DNA of 64,000 nucleotides from Sphagnum magellanicum (lineage: Eukaryota > Streptophyta > Sphagnopsida > Sphagnales > Sphagnaceae), in NCBI GenBank assembly GCA_021904315.1, contig CM038917.1, positions 8,168,041 through 8,232,040 of the forward strand. The letters run 5' to 3'. Positions 25,515 through 38,659 of the stretch are shown here, piece by piece. Position 1 is the first letter of the stretch. Every line of letters starts with the position of its first letter. The notes beneath the pieces were generated by a model that worked only from the letters and a program-made list of their open reading frames with translations, did not search any database and had not been told where the DNA came from. The position numbers and the translations under genes are program-made.

Positions 25515-26960
25515 TTACCAATAATCCCTGCAAGAACAAAGACCATCCTTGAAGTGATGGAAGCAATTGGCATCCCTAACTATCTTTGCAATGAACTTGG
25601 TGGAAGTGTGGCAGTCCCCACATACCCACAGATTCTTGAGAAGGTGGGGTGTTGTTCCAGGAGGTGTGCAGATGAGACCAAATGCAATAGTCAGTTTCTC
25701 ACTATGGTGATGTAAATGAAACACCTTTTCTTCATCCTCTACATCATGCAAAGCAAATTTTGTATCTGGCACATACCCAGCAGCTTTCATCTGGCTGAAC
25801 AACCTTTTTAGCTCTGCATGGATTTCAATCATTTGAGGATGGTCTTGATCATCTACTACAAATGTATGCACTTCATTATTTACTTCAATCCATGTGCAAC
25901 CCAACTTTTTCTTGACATTCCTTTTTCCTTTCTCTGTTGCTGAACCTTTGCACTGAGTTCCCACTTGCCACCAGCAGCATAGATGTTTGATAGTAGCACA
26001 TAGCCTGTGGCATTTCTGGGGTCTACTTCAAGAACTCACTTTACAATATGTTCTACCATCTCTACATCGCCATGAATTCTGCAAGCACCAACTAAGAGTG
26101 GCCAAGAAGATCAACCATGCAAGCATAGTGATTCCCTGTTGGGAGGATACTGTAAACTGTACCCATGGAATTAAAGTGGTGCAGGCCTTCAAACAGCAGG
26201 CCTACATGACTACAAGCTGACAGAAGACAAACAAACATGACACTATTTATCTCCACACCTGCTTGACACATCCATTTGAAATGTGCAAGAGCTTCCTTAC
26301 CATAGCCATGCATGGCAAAGCCCTTTAGCATGGCTCTCCAAGAGACGACATTTTGTGTGGGCATCTTGTCGAACACTCTCCATGCCTCCATGTTTCCACA
26401 TTTAATGTAAATGTGAATGAGGCTATTGCCCACAAAGAGATCTGAATCAGAACCACTTTCAATTATACATTCATGAGCATGTCCACCCTCTTCAAGTGCC
26501 ACTACACTGGCAAATGCATTCAGGACCCCCCACAAAAGTGACTGCATCTGGCTTGACACCTTCTAGTTGCATTCAGTGAAATAGTTCCTATGCCTTCTGC
26601 CCTTGCGCAGATTTCACATATCCCAGAATCATGGCAGTCCAAGAGACAACATAATGTGTGGCCATCCTGTGGAACACTCTAGAAGCATTTTCCGTTCTCC
26701 TACTCTTGGCATACATGTCAACAAGGCTATTACCCACAAAGACATCTGACTCAATAACCTGTTCATGAGTGTGCCTGCCCTTATCAAATGCTGCTCAACT
26801 GGCACACGAATTCAGGACCTCCACAAAAGTGACAGGGTTTGGCTCCATTCCTTCATGTTACATTTGTCGAAATAGTTCCAATGCCTTGTGCCCTTGCCCA
26901 CATTTTGCATATCCTAGAATCACAGAAGACACATGTTTCTTTGTGCAGAACACGTCGTAA
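25515..26960 (-). pseudogene. PPR protein of the PLS–DYW class, truncated and frameshifted
   Basis: The C-terminal part (25515–25964) is an E/E+ plus DYW domain. It has GCTWIEVNNEVHTFVV, AAGYVPDTKFALHDVE, the zinc/deaminase motif HSEKL…CGDCH, and an exact C-terminal CRDYW before the stop. Upstream (26092–26559) are PPR units such as VFDKMPTQNVVSWRAMLKGF and GNHYACMVDLLG. Between about 26560 and 26960 further units (FVGNSLVDMYAK, VVSWTAMILGYVK) are split by stops and frame changes. A TGA also interrupts the segment at about 26035. Compared with family members, about six residues are missing between FIAKIV and RDAN in the DYW domain. Family members are organellar RNA-editing factors; this copy cannot make one. 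No start or transit peptide was found past 26960. Confidence 0.9.
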
Positions 26961-27392
26961 TTACAACCAAGAAAGCTATATTGTCTTCCTTGATCAACAA
27001 GAGAGCAGTTCTCCCCAATTCTTAATTTCTTCCCTTCTCTGATCTATCTATGCTCCCACCACTGCCAAGGATCTGAAAAGAAATTCCACCCAAGTTCCTT
27101 TCTCTGGCCTGCACGAGATGCAGACCTGGATGCGAAAATACAATTCTCAGATGCCAATCCCATTGACAATGTCATAGGCTACAATTCGAATAATTTCACT
27201 CCTCTTATGACAATCATAGTAGATGATGAAAAAATAATAATTTCAAATTCATAAAAGAGAATTTTTTTTTAAAAAGGAAAATTATTCGTTTTGTTCATTT
27301 GGAAACTGACCCTAGGCAATGTATTATGAATCAGAATATACACCCATACTCCCATAACCTGTCATTAGCCCAAGTCAAAAATGGTCATAAAT

Positions 27393-27438
27393 AGTGTGAA
27401 GAATAGAAACCCTTCAAAAAATTTCTATTCTTCACACT
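27393..27438. repeat. Perfect 17-bp hairpin
   Basis: AGTGTGAAGAATAGAAA (27393–27409) and its exact reverse complement (27422–27438) flank a 12-base loop. A T-rich stretch follows. It could be the core of a small MITE. Confidence 0.85.
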
Positions 27439-27602
27439 CTAGTATGTTGTCCTTTTTTTCCTTTTTTTTTCACTACTCCTCGTTGAGTCCTTGTCTTTCT
27501 CAAGCACCAATAAAGCACCTTTATGTGTCTCCTATTGTTTAGGCACCTTTCCCCTTGCATGTACTTATAAAAAGGGGGCCAAAGGGAAGGCATCGGGCTT
27601 CT

Positions 27603-27750
27603 ATTTTGGGGAGTGAGGGCCTTGTGATGAGCATCTTTGATTGGCCCATCACCAAAAAGTTAGTGTTGGGTAGCTCAATTTGATGGCCCAATTTTTTTGG
27701 CCATGGACCAATCAAAGATGCCCATCACAAGGCCTCCTCCTCCCAAAATA
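27603..27750. mobile_element. MITE-like foldback element
   Basis: The left arm (27603–27650) contains GGCCTTGTGATGAGCATC and TTTGATTGGCCCAT. The right arm (27701–27750) is its near-perfect reverse complement, with GATGCCCATCACAAGGCC. The spacer of about 50 bp has weaker pairing. The arms extend into ATTTTGGG/CCCAAAAT. No clear target duplication was seen. Confidence 0.75.
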
Positions 27751-28769
27751 TGTGAAAATTTCCTAGATCCTGTTAGAAATGATCAATGAGATATTCTTGA
27801 GTGTCAAGTTACTTAACATGTATGCACATAAATGAAATAGTTGGTCTATTGTTCATTTAATCAGGTATTTTGGTTGAAAAACCTCATGTGGTGGACAATC
27901 CACACGTGTATGTGTGGAATTCATCATTAAATGTACAACATTTTGTAGACATGGCTGTCAAGAAACAAATACATGACAAGTGCTATGTTGGTTAACCCCA
28001 TGAAAGTTTAAAATTCCTAGTCCCAAGGGGTCCCCAATTAGTCTCAATTACATACTCCCAATTAAGGAGAAGGAAATTTTATAATTTTGATGGAAAGGAC
28101 CTTTAAACTTTTATTTTTGGAACCACACAAATATGAAGACATCTTTATTTTCAAAAATATATTTTGACATTTGAATTTTGATGTCATTGTTCAATTCTGC
28201 TCTATTTAAATATTTTTAAATATATGAATGAGTGTTCTACATTGCAAATTTGGATGTTAAATTCATGGTGGGCATAAGAAGAACAAAATAAAGTGTTGTT
28301 CATGATCATGTAATGAAACTAAAAAGTTTTGGTTTCCAGAAATTAAGACTATAAAAAGTAAGTCGTTTGTTGATCTTGAGAAGATTTAGTGTTTGCATCC
28401 AAACATTACAGTAAAATATGTGCAAATAAAGGAATATCAGAAGTTAAAGTCAAGAAACATGGGGCACATTGTTTTGTTATTGAATGGAACAATTGGAAAT
28501 CATTCGAGATCTGCAAGTGCGATGTCTCTTCAAGCTTGTCACTTTTGTTGGAGCAGAACATGTGCTGTCCACAACATTCACAACTTTTGGTGTTTGAGGT
28601 TGTTTTAGGCTTGCTTGTATAGTTGGTGGCTTTCCTGCACCTCACACCTTTCACTTGAAGTATCCAAGTTGTGGATATGAAATTGTGAACCACATTTCCT
28701 GTACATTCTCTCTTGGAAGTCTTGCAATAAATAAGTAGAGGATTGATGCATTATATGAGTGATGGTTAG

Positions 28770-30659
28770 CTATTTATGTATGATATTTTCATTAAACAAG
28801 GATCGAGTAAGTAATGGACCTATGATTGAACGAGGAGTGTATTGCAAGCTGCATGCATCTCTTTGTAGGTACATCTCTGCTAAATACTCAAACACTGCAA
28901 CTCCATGCTAACCAAACATTATTATGATGGACTTGGAGGAATGTTAACCACAAGGAAAACATGCAAGTATCCTTTTAGATAATATTAGCTCTACAAAAAT
29001 TTATAAAGGGTGTTTCTAATGAATTTTTTTGACATTTTAACATACCAACTGGCAATATTTTAGCTTGATATACAATGCATTTGATGTTGGCAATTGGACT
29101 TATTAGCTTGCCCAAAAGCAAAATATCAAATGTGAGATTTGTATAGAGAGTTGGAATGACTGACCTTCTGAAACATAGAGATTCTGCTTCACACAAATGC
29201 GATAAAATCGAAGCCCTAGGTCACTTGCCAAAGCTTCTGCTTCTTGCCTATAGCAGTTGATGAAAAACATGTAAATATTGGCAAGTTAACCTCAATATCA
29301 AAAGGTTGTCCTAAAATTATCTGGATTTAAAATGAAAATTGGCCAAATGTCAACCATTGGATTTACAAAAAAATAAAAATTGCAACATTAGATATAATGA
29401 CTCTACCTTGAAACAGCAGCATGTTCAAGCAAATCGACCTTATTTTGCACCAATACCATTGGTACGATCCCACACTCTTCTTCGACCTATATAAAATGTA
29501 CATGTAGTTTAGGGTATTTATGGAGACCAAGATCATGACTTAGTAAAAATGAGTATGCAGGGACACTAATTAGGTTGCAGCTGAATCCCCCAAATCCATA
29601 TTCTCATGATTATTGCTTCTCAATAATTTGTCACTACCTATATGTATGCTAAATGTTTGCTGAAGTCAGCTCCTGATAGGTTTACAACTTCACGTGTTCC
29701 CACCTCACAGTTTGGCAAAAGGTGTTGATCAGCACACCCTTCAATCAAAATAACAAACCTAGTACATAGTTGATCCTTGTGTAGAATGTCACATGTTGGA
29801 GGATCTATACATGTTTACTAGGACAGGAACAACCTTGTGTTTCCATATTGAAATTGCCTCAAATGATGCCCTATCGGTGGTGGAGAATGCTAGCACGGCT
29901 GCCTTTGCACCTACATAAGAGCAGATTGTCATATGTTTATATCATTTGATTCCATTTTGGTAGCTTCATAGCACAATTTATAGTTTTTTTTCTTAACATG
30001 ATCATCTAGGTATGTTTGTACATTTCAAAGCATAATTTCCCCCCATAACCATGCACCTACTTTGACCAAGCAAAACTACAAAGAAAAGACCTCGGTAATA
30101 TGCACGAGTCATTGCATGAAATTGCTCTTGGCCTGCTGTGTCCCATAACATGAGCTTCACCTCTTCCTCAAGTCCTTTTATGTACCTGACAAAGTCACAA
30201 CATAAGCTTTTCTTTGAGAACCATATTGCAAAAATGTATGCATCCCAAACCCTAAGCTAGAGAGAGAGAGAGGGGGGAAAATTCCACATCAGGCAATTGT
30301 AAACAAGAGCATCTTCATCTCACTGCTACTGACCCCTGACAGGGGTAGGCTTTTTACAAGTTACCAAAAGCACAGACTGGAATGAGTTACAAAGATCCCC
30401 TACCACAAATCAAAGGGGAACATTGTCTCAGGAGAGGCAGTGCAAAATTTTGTATTGATTTTATTACTGTTTATTTACATTCCATTTCTCAATTTGTATG
30501 GAATGGAGAAGAGAGATTTTTTTGTTTACTGGTGCTTCTCAAGAAAGTCCACACCGATTGTTTTCTTATAATTGTTGCAATATTGCCCTTTGCAAAATTG
30601 ACGAATCATGCTTGTTTTTCCTACATTTCCATTCCCCACCACTACCACCTTCACTTCCC
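28770..30659 (-). CDS. RAB23: RAB23-like small GTPase (first exon not found)
   Basis: Six exons: 30530–30659, 30091–30185, 29834–29910, 29407–29486, 29165–29247 and 28770–28894. They join in frame to give 195 residues and a TAG stop. Exon 1 as listed starts mid-codon after a GTGCAG acceptor, so a short upstream exon with the Met is missing. Domains in order: P-loop GNGNVGKTS, switch I TIGVDFLE, switch II WDTAGQEQFHAMTRAYYRG with the catalytic Gln, LAFSTTDRASFEAIS, the guanine motif QNKVDLL, then QEAEALASDLGLRFYR and VFEYLAEMYLQR. STTDR.SFEA, EAEALA…LRFYR and the FEYLAE helix are hallmarks of RAB23 and not of the usual plant Rab clades. All donors are GT. The C-terminus has no terminal Cys for prenylation. 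In animals RAB23 acts in ciliary traffic and signalling. Confidence 0.88.
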
Positions 30660-30999
30660 CTGCACAAGCAACCGCAAAGTTTCACAAATGAATTAAGTGA
30701 GCATTGCCTTGCATAATTGCACATCATTCTACAAAAACATGAAACTTTTAAGGTAGTCTCCAAAGGGAAATGTAACATTGTTGTGATGGTAATCCATCGC
30801 AGTCTTGTTCAACAAGCTTTTGTTCTATAGGGTTTAGAGGGAAGGAATTTGAAATTTTATTTATGTCAAATAACACAAATTAATTCCTTTCTTGACACGA
30901 TTTGAGCATTCTTGCAATTAGGTTTAATTTGTTAATGCCCAAGTTTCCTTTTGCTGCTAGATTTGCTTTTGGAAGGGGAATAGGTTGTGGGTAGGGACA

Positions 31000-33900
31000 A
31001 CTCACTTTGAAAATCCTCCTCCTGCATTATTGCCAGCATTTAATCCAATACTCAGGATTTTAGCAGGTGTAAAATGCAGCATCAGAGCTTCAATTCAGTA
31101 GAGGTATAATTCAACATTTGCTCCAATACCATTTAGAGTTTTGGCATTCAAATTGTCCTCCAGAAATTGAAAAAACCATAGGAATGGTTCAGCATGTGAT
31201 AGTCTTGGCTCTAGTTCTTCCTCTGCCTTTTAGTGTGTCTCTGTTTGCATGTCAAATTAGGCAATAAGCTTGCGGTTTGTCAGCCTCCACATGTTTTTGG
31301 AAATAGCTTCAAAGGAGCCCAAACAATGAGCATAATAATATTTCCAAATAGACAAGGAAAAAATTCTCTTCATGAATTCTGCATGGAATTTACAATTTTC
31401 CTATGACTCAACTTTGGTTCTCAATTGTTAAAGTGGCGGGCTACTGATTTAATGTAATAAGACAATTCAAAGATTGACATTTTGCAACAAAACCTTCACT
31501 TCAAGAGCATACTCTATTGTAGACAATTTCCCATTTGAAAGGCTATCCCAATGCTAAAGTCAACTGGCACAGGAAGCCAGAGTTATGTGGTTTGAGGCAT
31601 CCATGGATGGACTCAAAACAGGGGTAGTTATGCTCCCTGGCTCAGTGACAGTTCTATGGAAATATTTTGTAGGGTTAACAAGCTTGGGGGTTGGGGTCCA
31701 GTTCAAGTATCTATGGAATGGGTATATTTGTTTCAAGAGATCCAAAAATGTGCTCTTTTGTTTTAACCCTTAAGGATCCTCAAGACCCTTGGAGAAATAA
31801 TTTCTCTATTTGGGTTTTCCTGGATTTAAGAATCTTTGCACCTACCTGGCTCAAATTTGCTGGATCAGCTAAGTCACCAATTCTTGGTTGATTAACCTTT
31901 GGCCCTCAGCTATGGACAGCAAACATTTCAATTAATCCCAACAGAAATCTTGAGGCCAATATGACTGAAAATTTTCATGCTATTGCTGTACTTCAATTTC
32001 AAGGATGGTTATGAATTTTTTTCAGTCATTTCCAATTTACACCTCCATCTTCTTCTGCTTCTATGATCCCCTTGGAATCCATGATTTGCAAATACACCCT
32101 TTGCTCACACTAATCTAAATTCACTATTCATATACAAATGGTAATCATCATTATCTTCATGCTCATCATCTTCAACATACCACCATTTTCTGGGGGGGCA
32201 GTGTAACAACTTGTGTTGAAAAGTTCAACAAGACAACAAAATTACACTGCTAGCAACCAACTACAAATCTAAATACATGGAGGAAATGGGTCTATGTTGA
32301 CACCCTTTTGAAGGTAGCTTGAGATACTGGCCTCAACAGAGGATAGTGAAGATTCAGGAAAATATCTCATCAGTCAAAACCTTCTCCTGCATGACAATTC
32401 AGCAAATTCCGGACTCATCTTCAGAGATGCAACTAGTGATAGTTGCAAATCAAGAGCTTGGTTGAAGATTTTCACTGTTAACATATCGGGTGAAATTGAG
32501 ATTGTTTTACAAGTAGGATTGAAATTCACCCATCCCATGTGAACAATTTTGTCATCTCTCCATCATGGTGCAGCTAGAGTAATAATTACCAGCTTGAGAG
32601 TAACCATAGAGACTTTTGGTGCTGAGATTTAGAAAGTCTGAATGTCATTTTGCTGGAACTAGAATGAAATGTTAGTTTGCATCAATTGACAAAATTCACC
32701 AGGTTAACCTTGAAATTGAATAATGATTGCCTTTGGCATAAGAGAAACTTCAAGATGAACAACTAGAGTAATATTACAAATTGAGAGATGCAAAAATTAA
32801 TAACATGCAAAAAGGCATGATTGGTTTCACCAATGTAATCGGGATGATGTTGCAAAAGATGACCAATCAAAACATCCTCCAACTGACCTGCACACCAACA
32901 CACACAAGAAGATAGATGCATGCAAGTGAATTACAAAGAAAAGTTTGAAGAGCAATTGAAACTTTGATTAGGACTATATAAAGTTTTTCAATCGATTCTA
33001 TATTTCATTTCTAGCTCAATCATTCATAATTCAAATGACAATTTGTTCAAGCATTTTCAATTGAGGATGAAATTTGAACTACAATACATGTTTCAAACTA
33101 TGTTTATTTGTCAAACAAAACCTATTTTGAGATTTGCATGTCATTACGTTCTAGATGTCTCATGTCTTTCAATAACTAAAGACCTTTCATCAAGTGCATG
33201 ATTTTGCATCATGGTGTTTTTTCTTTTCTATCACCTTCCAACTTGGGGCATCATATATTCATCTACAATCGCTTTTAATTCTAAAGTCTACAAAATGTTT
33301 TACATGTCTATTTCATTGCATCCAAGGAACATATTATGCAATATACAACAACAAGTCACCTTGTCAAGGACAATAGTAACATGTACATCAAATTTTTCGT
33401 GAAGTTCATGAAATGTCTTTTTAAGAATTCCAAAATCATTTTCAACTATAGACCTTCCCCTCGTGTTTTTTTATTGTACAATCTCTTGAGAATGTTATGC
33501 TCCTCTTCTTTTCATGGTATCATGATCTAATCAATCAGAGGGTAGCCCTTACCCCCAAACAAATAAAAAGGGATGCCATCTTGATAACCTCTTTTTGGAT
33601 TAAACAATTTATGGTATTGTGCTTGCATAGAGACCAAATCTTTGAAGAACCCATGAATCATTGACATTCTCAAGTTCTCTCACAAATGAATCAATGAATT
33701 GCTTCCAATCATCAACATGCTACAACATCTAGTCTTGTGGTAGTAATAATCTTCATTGAATGACCTTGTAAGTTTAGCTATGGCAAAATGTGTACCATTT
33801 ATAGCCCCATGGACACTTGGAATTCTACTAGCCTACCATAGGGACTATGTAAGTTATCTATGGGTTACCATATGCCTATGGGTTATGTAGGCTACCTACG

Positions 33901-36900
33901 AGCTACCAAGGGCTACCTTATACAATAGTCACAAAATACAATGACTACAAGATGCATTACAAAAGAAAAGTATTCACTATAGGAAATCAAAAAGTGAATA
34001 TAACTTTACTGCAAGATATGAAGATTTATGTTTTGCCCCTTTTATGTCATTGTCTTTGAGTCTCTACTTTCACACAATTGTTGCAATGATTTCCCCTTAT
34101 CCTAATCCTTGATTTGATCCTCTTCCTAACTAGATTTTAAGGGGACATTTCAAAAGGTCATCCTTGATTTGTTTCAAAATCCAAATCCATTAAACAACAC
34201 TACCAATTTTGAATTTTTTTTATCATCAAATACCCTATTTACTTGTTACCCCAAAATTTATTGCAAAAATGTTTACTACAAGCTAATAGGTAGCCCAAGT
34301 ATGTAGCCTACATAGATTCTTAAAGTTCATAAGCATGGTTTTCAAATCATCAAAAATTTGGTTTTGGTATACGCAACCATGATTTTCATTTTTTGAAAAA
34401 AAAAAAAAACTAGCCATAAAATTGTTAATTTTTCCATAAAAACCATAGGTTTTTTAAAGGTTTTGAAACAACTTGGACTAGCAATTCTTTCATTTTGATT
34501 TTCTTTCAAGGAATTGAAACCCACAATTTTTTTGTTTTTGGGAATATTTTTAAAATCTAGAACCAACAAGTATTTGAAAATAATTGCCAAGCATTGATTG
34601 AAACTAGTGTTGCCCAAATATGAAAATTTGAAGCACTACTTAAGTTACCTATATGCAATATTCTCCAAAAAATTAATAAGGATATGCATAAGAAAAATAA
34701 GAATACATTTGATTAGTTTTTTCATTTAGCGGATATGTATTTAACAATTTTCAAACTCAAACTAATCACATGATATGTACAAAAGTTAGGAATACATCCC
34801 TAGCTTTGGAATTAATTTTCTTATCATAGACTTGCCCCACAAGAGCAGAAAAATATATGCAAAACCAATAATTTGTGGGGGAGTTGAACTTCAATTTTTT
34901 AAAGAATCTTACCCAATGCAACACAAGTTTCTTGCCCCAACTACACCTTGCATACACCCCACCTAACCCATAAACACACACACCACAACCAAAAGCCATC
35001 CCTACTCTTGATGAGTTTTATAAATAACCTTTATATGAACAAAATGACCAAGTTGTTAGTTCTTTAAAATGTAGCTATCATTTAAGTTTTGCAATCCCAA
35101 AAAAAAACAACAAATTTTGAGCTCACCTTGCCAAATTAATCATTGTCCAATTTTAATTGTTCAAAATAATTTGATTCTTCAATCAAATCATAAGTATTTT
35201 CAGCCAATGAAAATTAAACTTTCAAAAAGTCTATTAAATCCTTATGTTGTGAACAATTCAAACATGAATTATCAAGCTAGTTCTTCACCATGGTGATGAT
35301 TCAATTTAAATTATCCACTTGTAACCTACATCATTTTCAAAATTGTCAAGTAACACACTAACAAGACTAAACACATGTGTAGTTTCAATTTGTGACCCTA
35401 GAATCCCCAAGATTTATTTGGCAAAGAAACTAACATTCATAATGAAAAAATGGGGTGATTTGCAACCAACCTTGCAATTGGGTTTCTAAGTTGCAATGAC
35501 CATTTGCAACTCATTGCAATTCAACATATTTTTAAGAATGAATGTTATTGGACAAGTTGCATCAATTGCAACAAATGTAACTCATTGTACGTGAAACCAT
35601 ATGCATATGCAACTCATGCAAGTCATTTACAACTATGTGGGAACAACTACTATGCAAGTCTAATGCAATTAATTTGTAGTTATCATGGTAATGTTCATCA
35701 ATCCATCATGATTATATTTTTGGTTGATATCATGTTTAGTTCGTAGATGAAGTTCATCCATTAGTCAAATGTAGTTGACAAGATCCTTTGATTATATTGG
35801 TAGAATAATTTTCAACTAAATTGACAAGTAGTGGCACATAGTGGCTATTGTTATGGTGTTGACATGTGGCATACACTTTCGACTGTAATTTCACTTTTGA
35901 CTTGTACTTTTTGACATTATTGGTTAACAGTTGTAAAAAATATTTCTTAGTTATAAAAAAAATTGCAATTATATGTGTAGTTTTTTACTTTGTTTGTAAT
36001 TGAATAATAGTTAAAAACGTAATTGCAAAAGGGGGGGTTTTCTACTAGTGAAACTCACCAATAATCATGCCTCCCTACTAGTAATGTGTTGGATCTATTT
36101 CATCAACAATGGCCAAGAGGAGGAAAGTAATAGAAAAAAACTAATGCAAGATGATGACCAAATGCATGGAGGACCTTAAGGTGGGGTACATGTGTAAGAC
36201 AATTTCTAGCATAACAAAGCACATGAAAACCAAGATTGCAGCTCGAGGAAGGAGATGGTGAAATCAACAAAAAAAAAGAATTGATATTCATAAAAACAAT
36301 ACTAGACTGTAATCTTGAACTCTTGTTTTCACAAATTTAGTTGCAGATAAATGCATCATCATTATGCATCCAAAAATCGAAGCAACAATCGTAATGGCAT
36401 ACTTGGAACTTGGAACCAAAAATTGCTTTTGTTATGTTGTTCGATGTTGCTTATGAAAAGCACCGAATCTACCAAAGCTCAAATGGATCACCTTCTCTAC
36501 AAAAGAAGCAAATTCTCTTAACAAAAGTGGCAATAATCTAAATTCAAAGAAAATATTTCCAAATGTGGGGATGAGAACACACTCTCTAGCACATAAAGTT
36601 CGTGAAAAGTAGGCAAGGCACGAAAAAAGAAGAAATTCAGCTAGATCTGCTCTCTCTGAAATCTTTCCCATGAAATCTTCGAAATGGTAGTAATGTATTC
36701 TCTTTTGTGTGAGAAAGATGTGAGAGAACTTTAGGTAGGGCAAAAGCAAGCAACAACAACAAGGAGGTTTGATTCTTAAGAACCTAGTGAAAAAAAGAGT
36801 GGAGATTGTTTTTTTGCATCAATGTTCTTGTTGCACAATATTGTAATCTCTAAATCTTTTTATCTAACACAACTAGAGTGCAATGATGACTTTCTTGAGA

Positions 36901-38280
36901 AATGGCTGTAACCTCCACGCGCTTGCATCTTGTGAAAGTATCATCACTACTTAAAACTCCAATGTCATCTAAGAAATAATCAAAGAAATCGAAGAAAAGA
37001 ATCTCTACTTGATCCCTAACTCTTTCCACAATTCTCTTGTCTTCCCAGTGAATAGGACGTCATGCAAGAATTGAGTTTTGAACTGAGCAACCAAAAACCT
37101 CAAAGTGCAACAGAAGTACCTAAATCTGTTCATCCAATTCTGGATCTATGGAGTTGTGATGTTCCAAACTATTATTTTTTTCTTATATGTTGAGAGTCTT
37201 CCCCTTTCAACCTAAACCCATTGAGCGATACTTTTCCCCGATGCACATGCCTTGTCTTAGCGCACGTTGTGGAATAGATTATTGCTATCTGCATCACTGC
37301 CTGCTGATTCCAAAGTATGTCATGAAGTGCAATCAAAACAACTTTGCTCATTGTTTGCATTGCTAAATCGTCGTCTCAGGTTTGAAAACATTGTCTTTTG
37401 AAGCATAAGACTAGTTTTTTTGCTTTCTCATCATCACTGTTGATAACATCATCCGTGACTAAGAAATTGGCTAGAGGCTTTTTGTTTTGCATTGATGCCC
37501 ATACATGATCGTCACTCTGATTTTTTGTTTGGTAAGAGTTTCCTGCTTCTAGATCGCTTTGGACATTTTGTGTCTTTTGATTTTTGTAGCAGTCACTTGT
37601 TTCATTGCTTTGTGTGGGTGTGTATGATAGACACATTTTGTAGTTCGTTATTCTGATGAAAGTTCATCATAAGCAATGCTCACCCGATGCGTTTTCAATC
37701 TAGACTCCAATTCTGGTCCTGTGCTTGTGTAAGCTTTGTTTAATGTTGCGGTATGCTATGAAGATCATTCAAGGTCTTGTAACGTGTTTGAAGGGAGGGC
37801 TTCAAAAGACAACCGTTTCTTGTTGAAATTTTTTCGCCATGCCTGATAAGATCAACCTCGGGATGAGTTTGCAAACTGTAGTACGATGTAAGTTCTCAAT
37901 GCAACCTTCTTATTCCACCCCCCCCCCGTCTTGCCTGTTCAATTTCCTAGCTAGGTGGATCCCTTATTTGATAGCTCCTCTATTTTAGACTCATGATTCT
38001 CGTCCTATATGTATAAGATTGCCATGAAAATGACTACACTTGTATGAAAAAAAGCTTATGACACTATCGTTCTAAAGGTTCTGGCCTACGGCACACCACT
38101 ATAGTGAGAGTGATGACCATGTGTAGGCAAGGACAGTGCTACACATAAAGGACTCCCTGTGTTCTGTAGCAATTTTTTCTTCATTTGTGTTAATCTACCA
38201 TCCACAGAAAATGACCTAATTGTAAGGTTTCCTAATTAAGATGAGGCTAGAGGATGCCTGACTGAAATTAGGCACAACTT
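31000..38280. other. Intergenic DNA, no supported gene
   Basis: The missing first exon of the RAB23-like gene may lie at the left end of this stretch, but I could not fix it. Near 33780–33940 there is a patch of the CTATGGG/CTACC module that is expanded at 5.0–6.0 kb. Minus-strand frames at 36432–37636 are polar, with an acidic VINSDDEKAKK segment at 37.4 kb and FFDFFDYFLDD near 37.0 kb. They look more protein-like than their surroundings but match no family I recognise and lack a continuous frame. Confidence 0.45.
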
Positions 38281-38283
38281 TGT

Positions 38284-38362
38284 TAGGTAAAGACCCTTGG
38301 GTCTAGACCTGACAATATTTTGGGTAAAGACCTTTGGGTTTAGACCTAACAATATTTAGGTA
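38284..38362. repeat. 38-bp tandem duplication
   Basis: GGTAAAGACCCTTGGGTCTA then GACCTGACAATATTT is repeated with period 38 as GGTAAAGACCTTTGGGTTTA then GACCTAACAATATTT. A third partial GGTAAA follows. Confidence 0.9.
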
Positions 38363-38659
38363 AATCCCCAATGCAGGATTCCACTCAATCCAAATGAGTG
38401 TTGCCGTCAAGAATTTAAGCAAAATAAAGAGTGTGCTAGACTTGCATTCACCTTTGACGCTTCCTAAATCAGAAATTAAAGTTTGAGTTAGAACATCTTG
38501 CAGAGCTGGAATATCTGGATTGCACAAAGATCAAGTGAAGGCTCCGATTTCAATATTTATGCCCATAAAGTGTTAGTGAACCTCATTGCTCACTTTTCTG
38601 TTAGGTTCAAGAGATGGGATGCAAGCTTTTAATGCAGAATTTTTTTTTGTTATTTTTTT

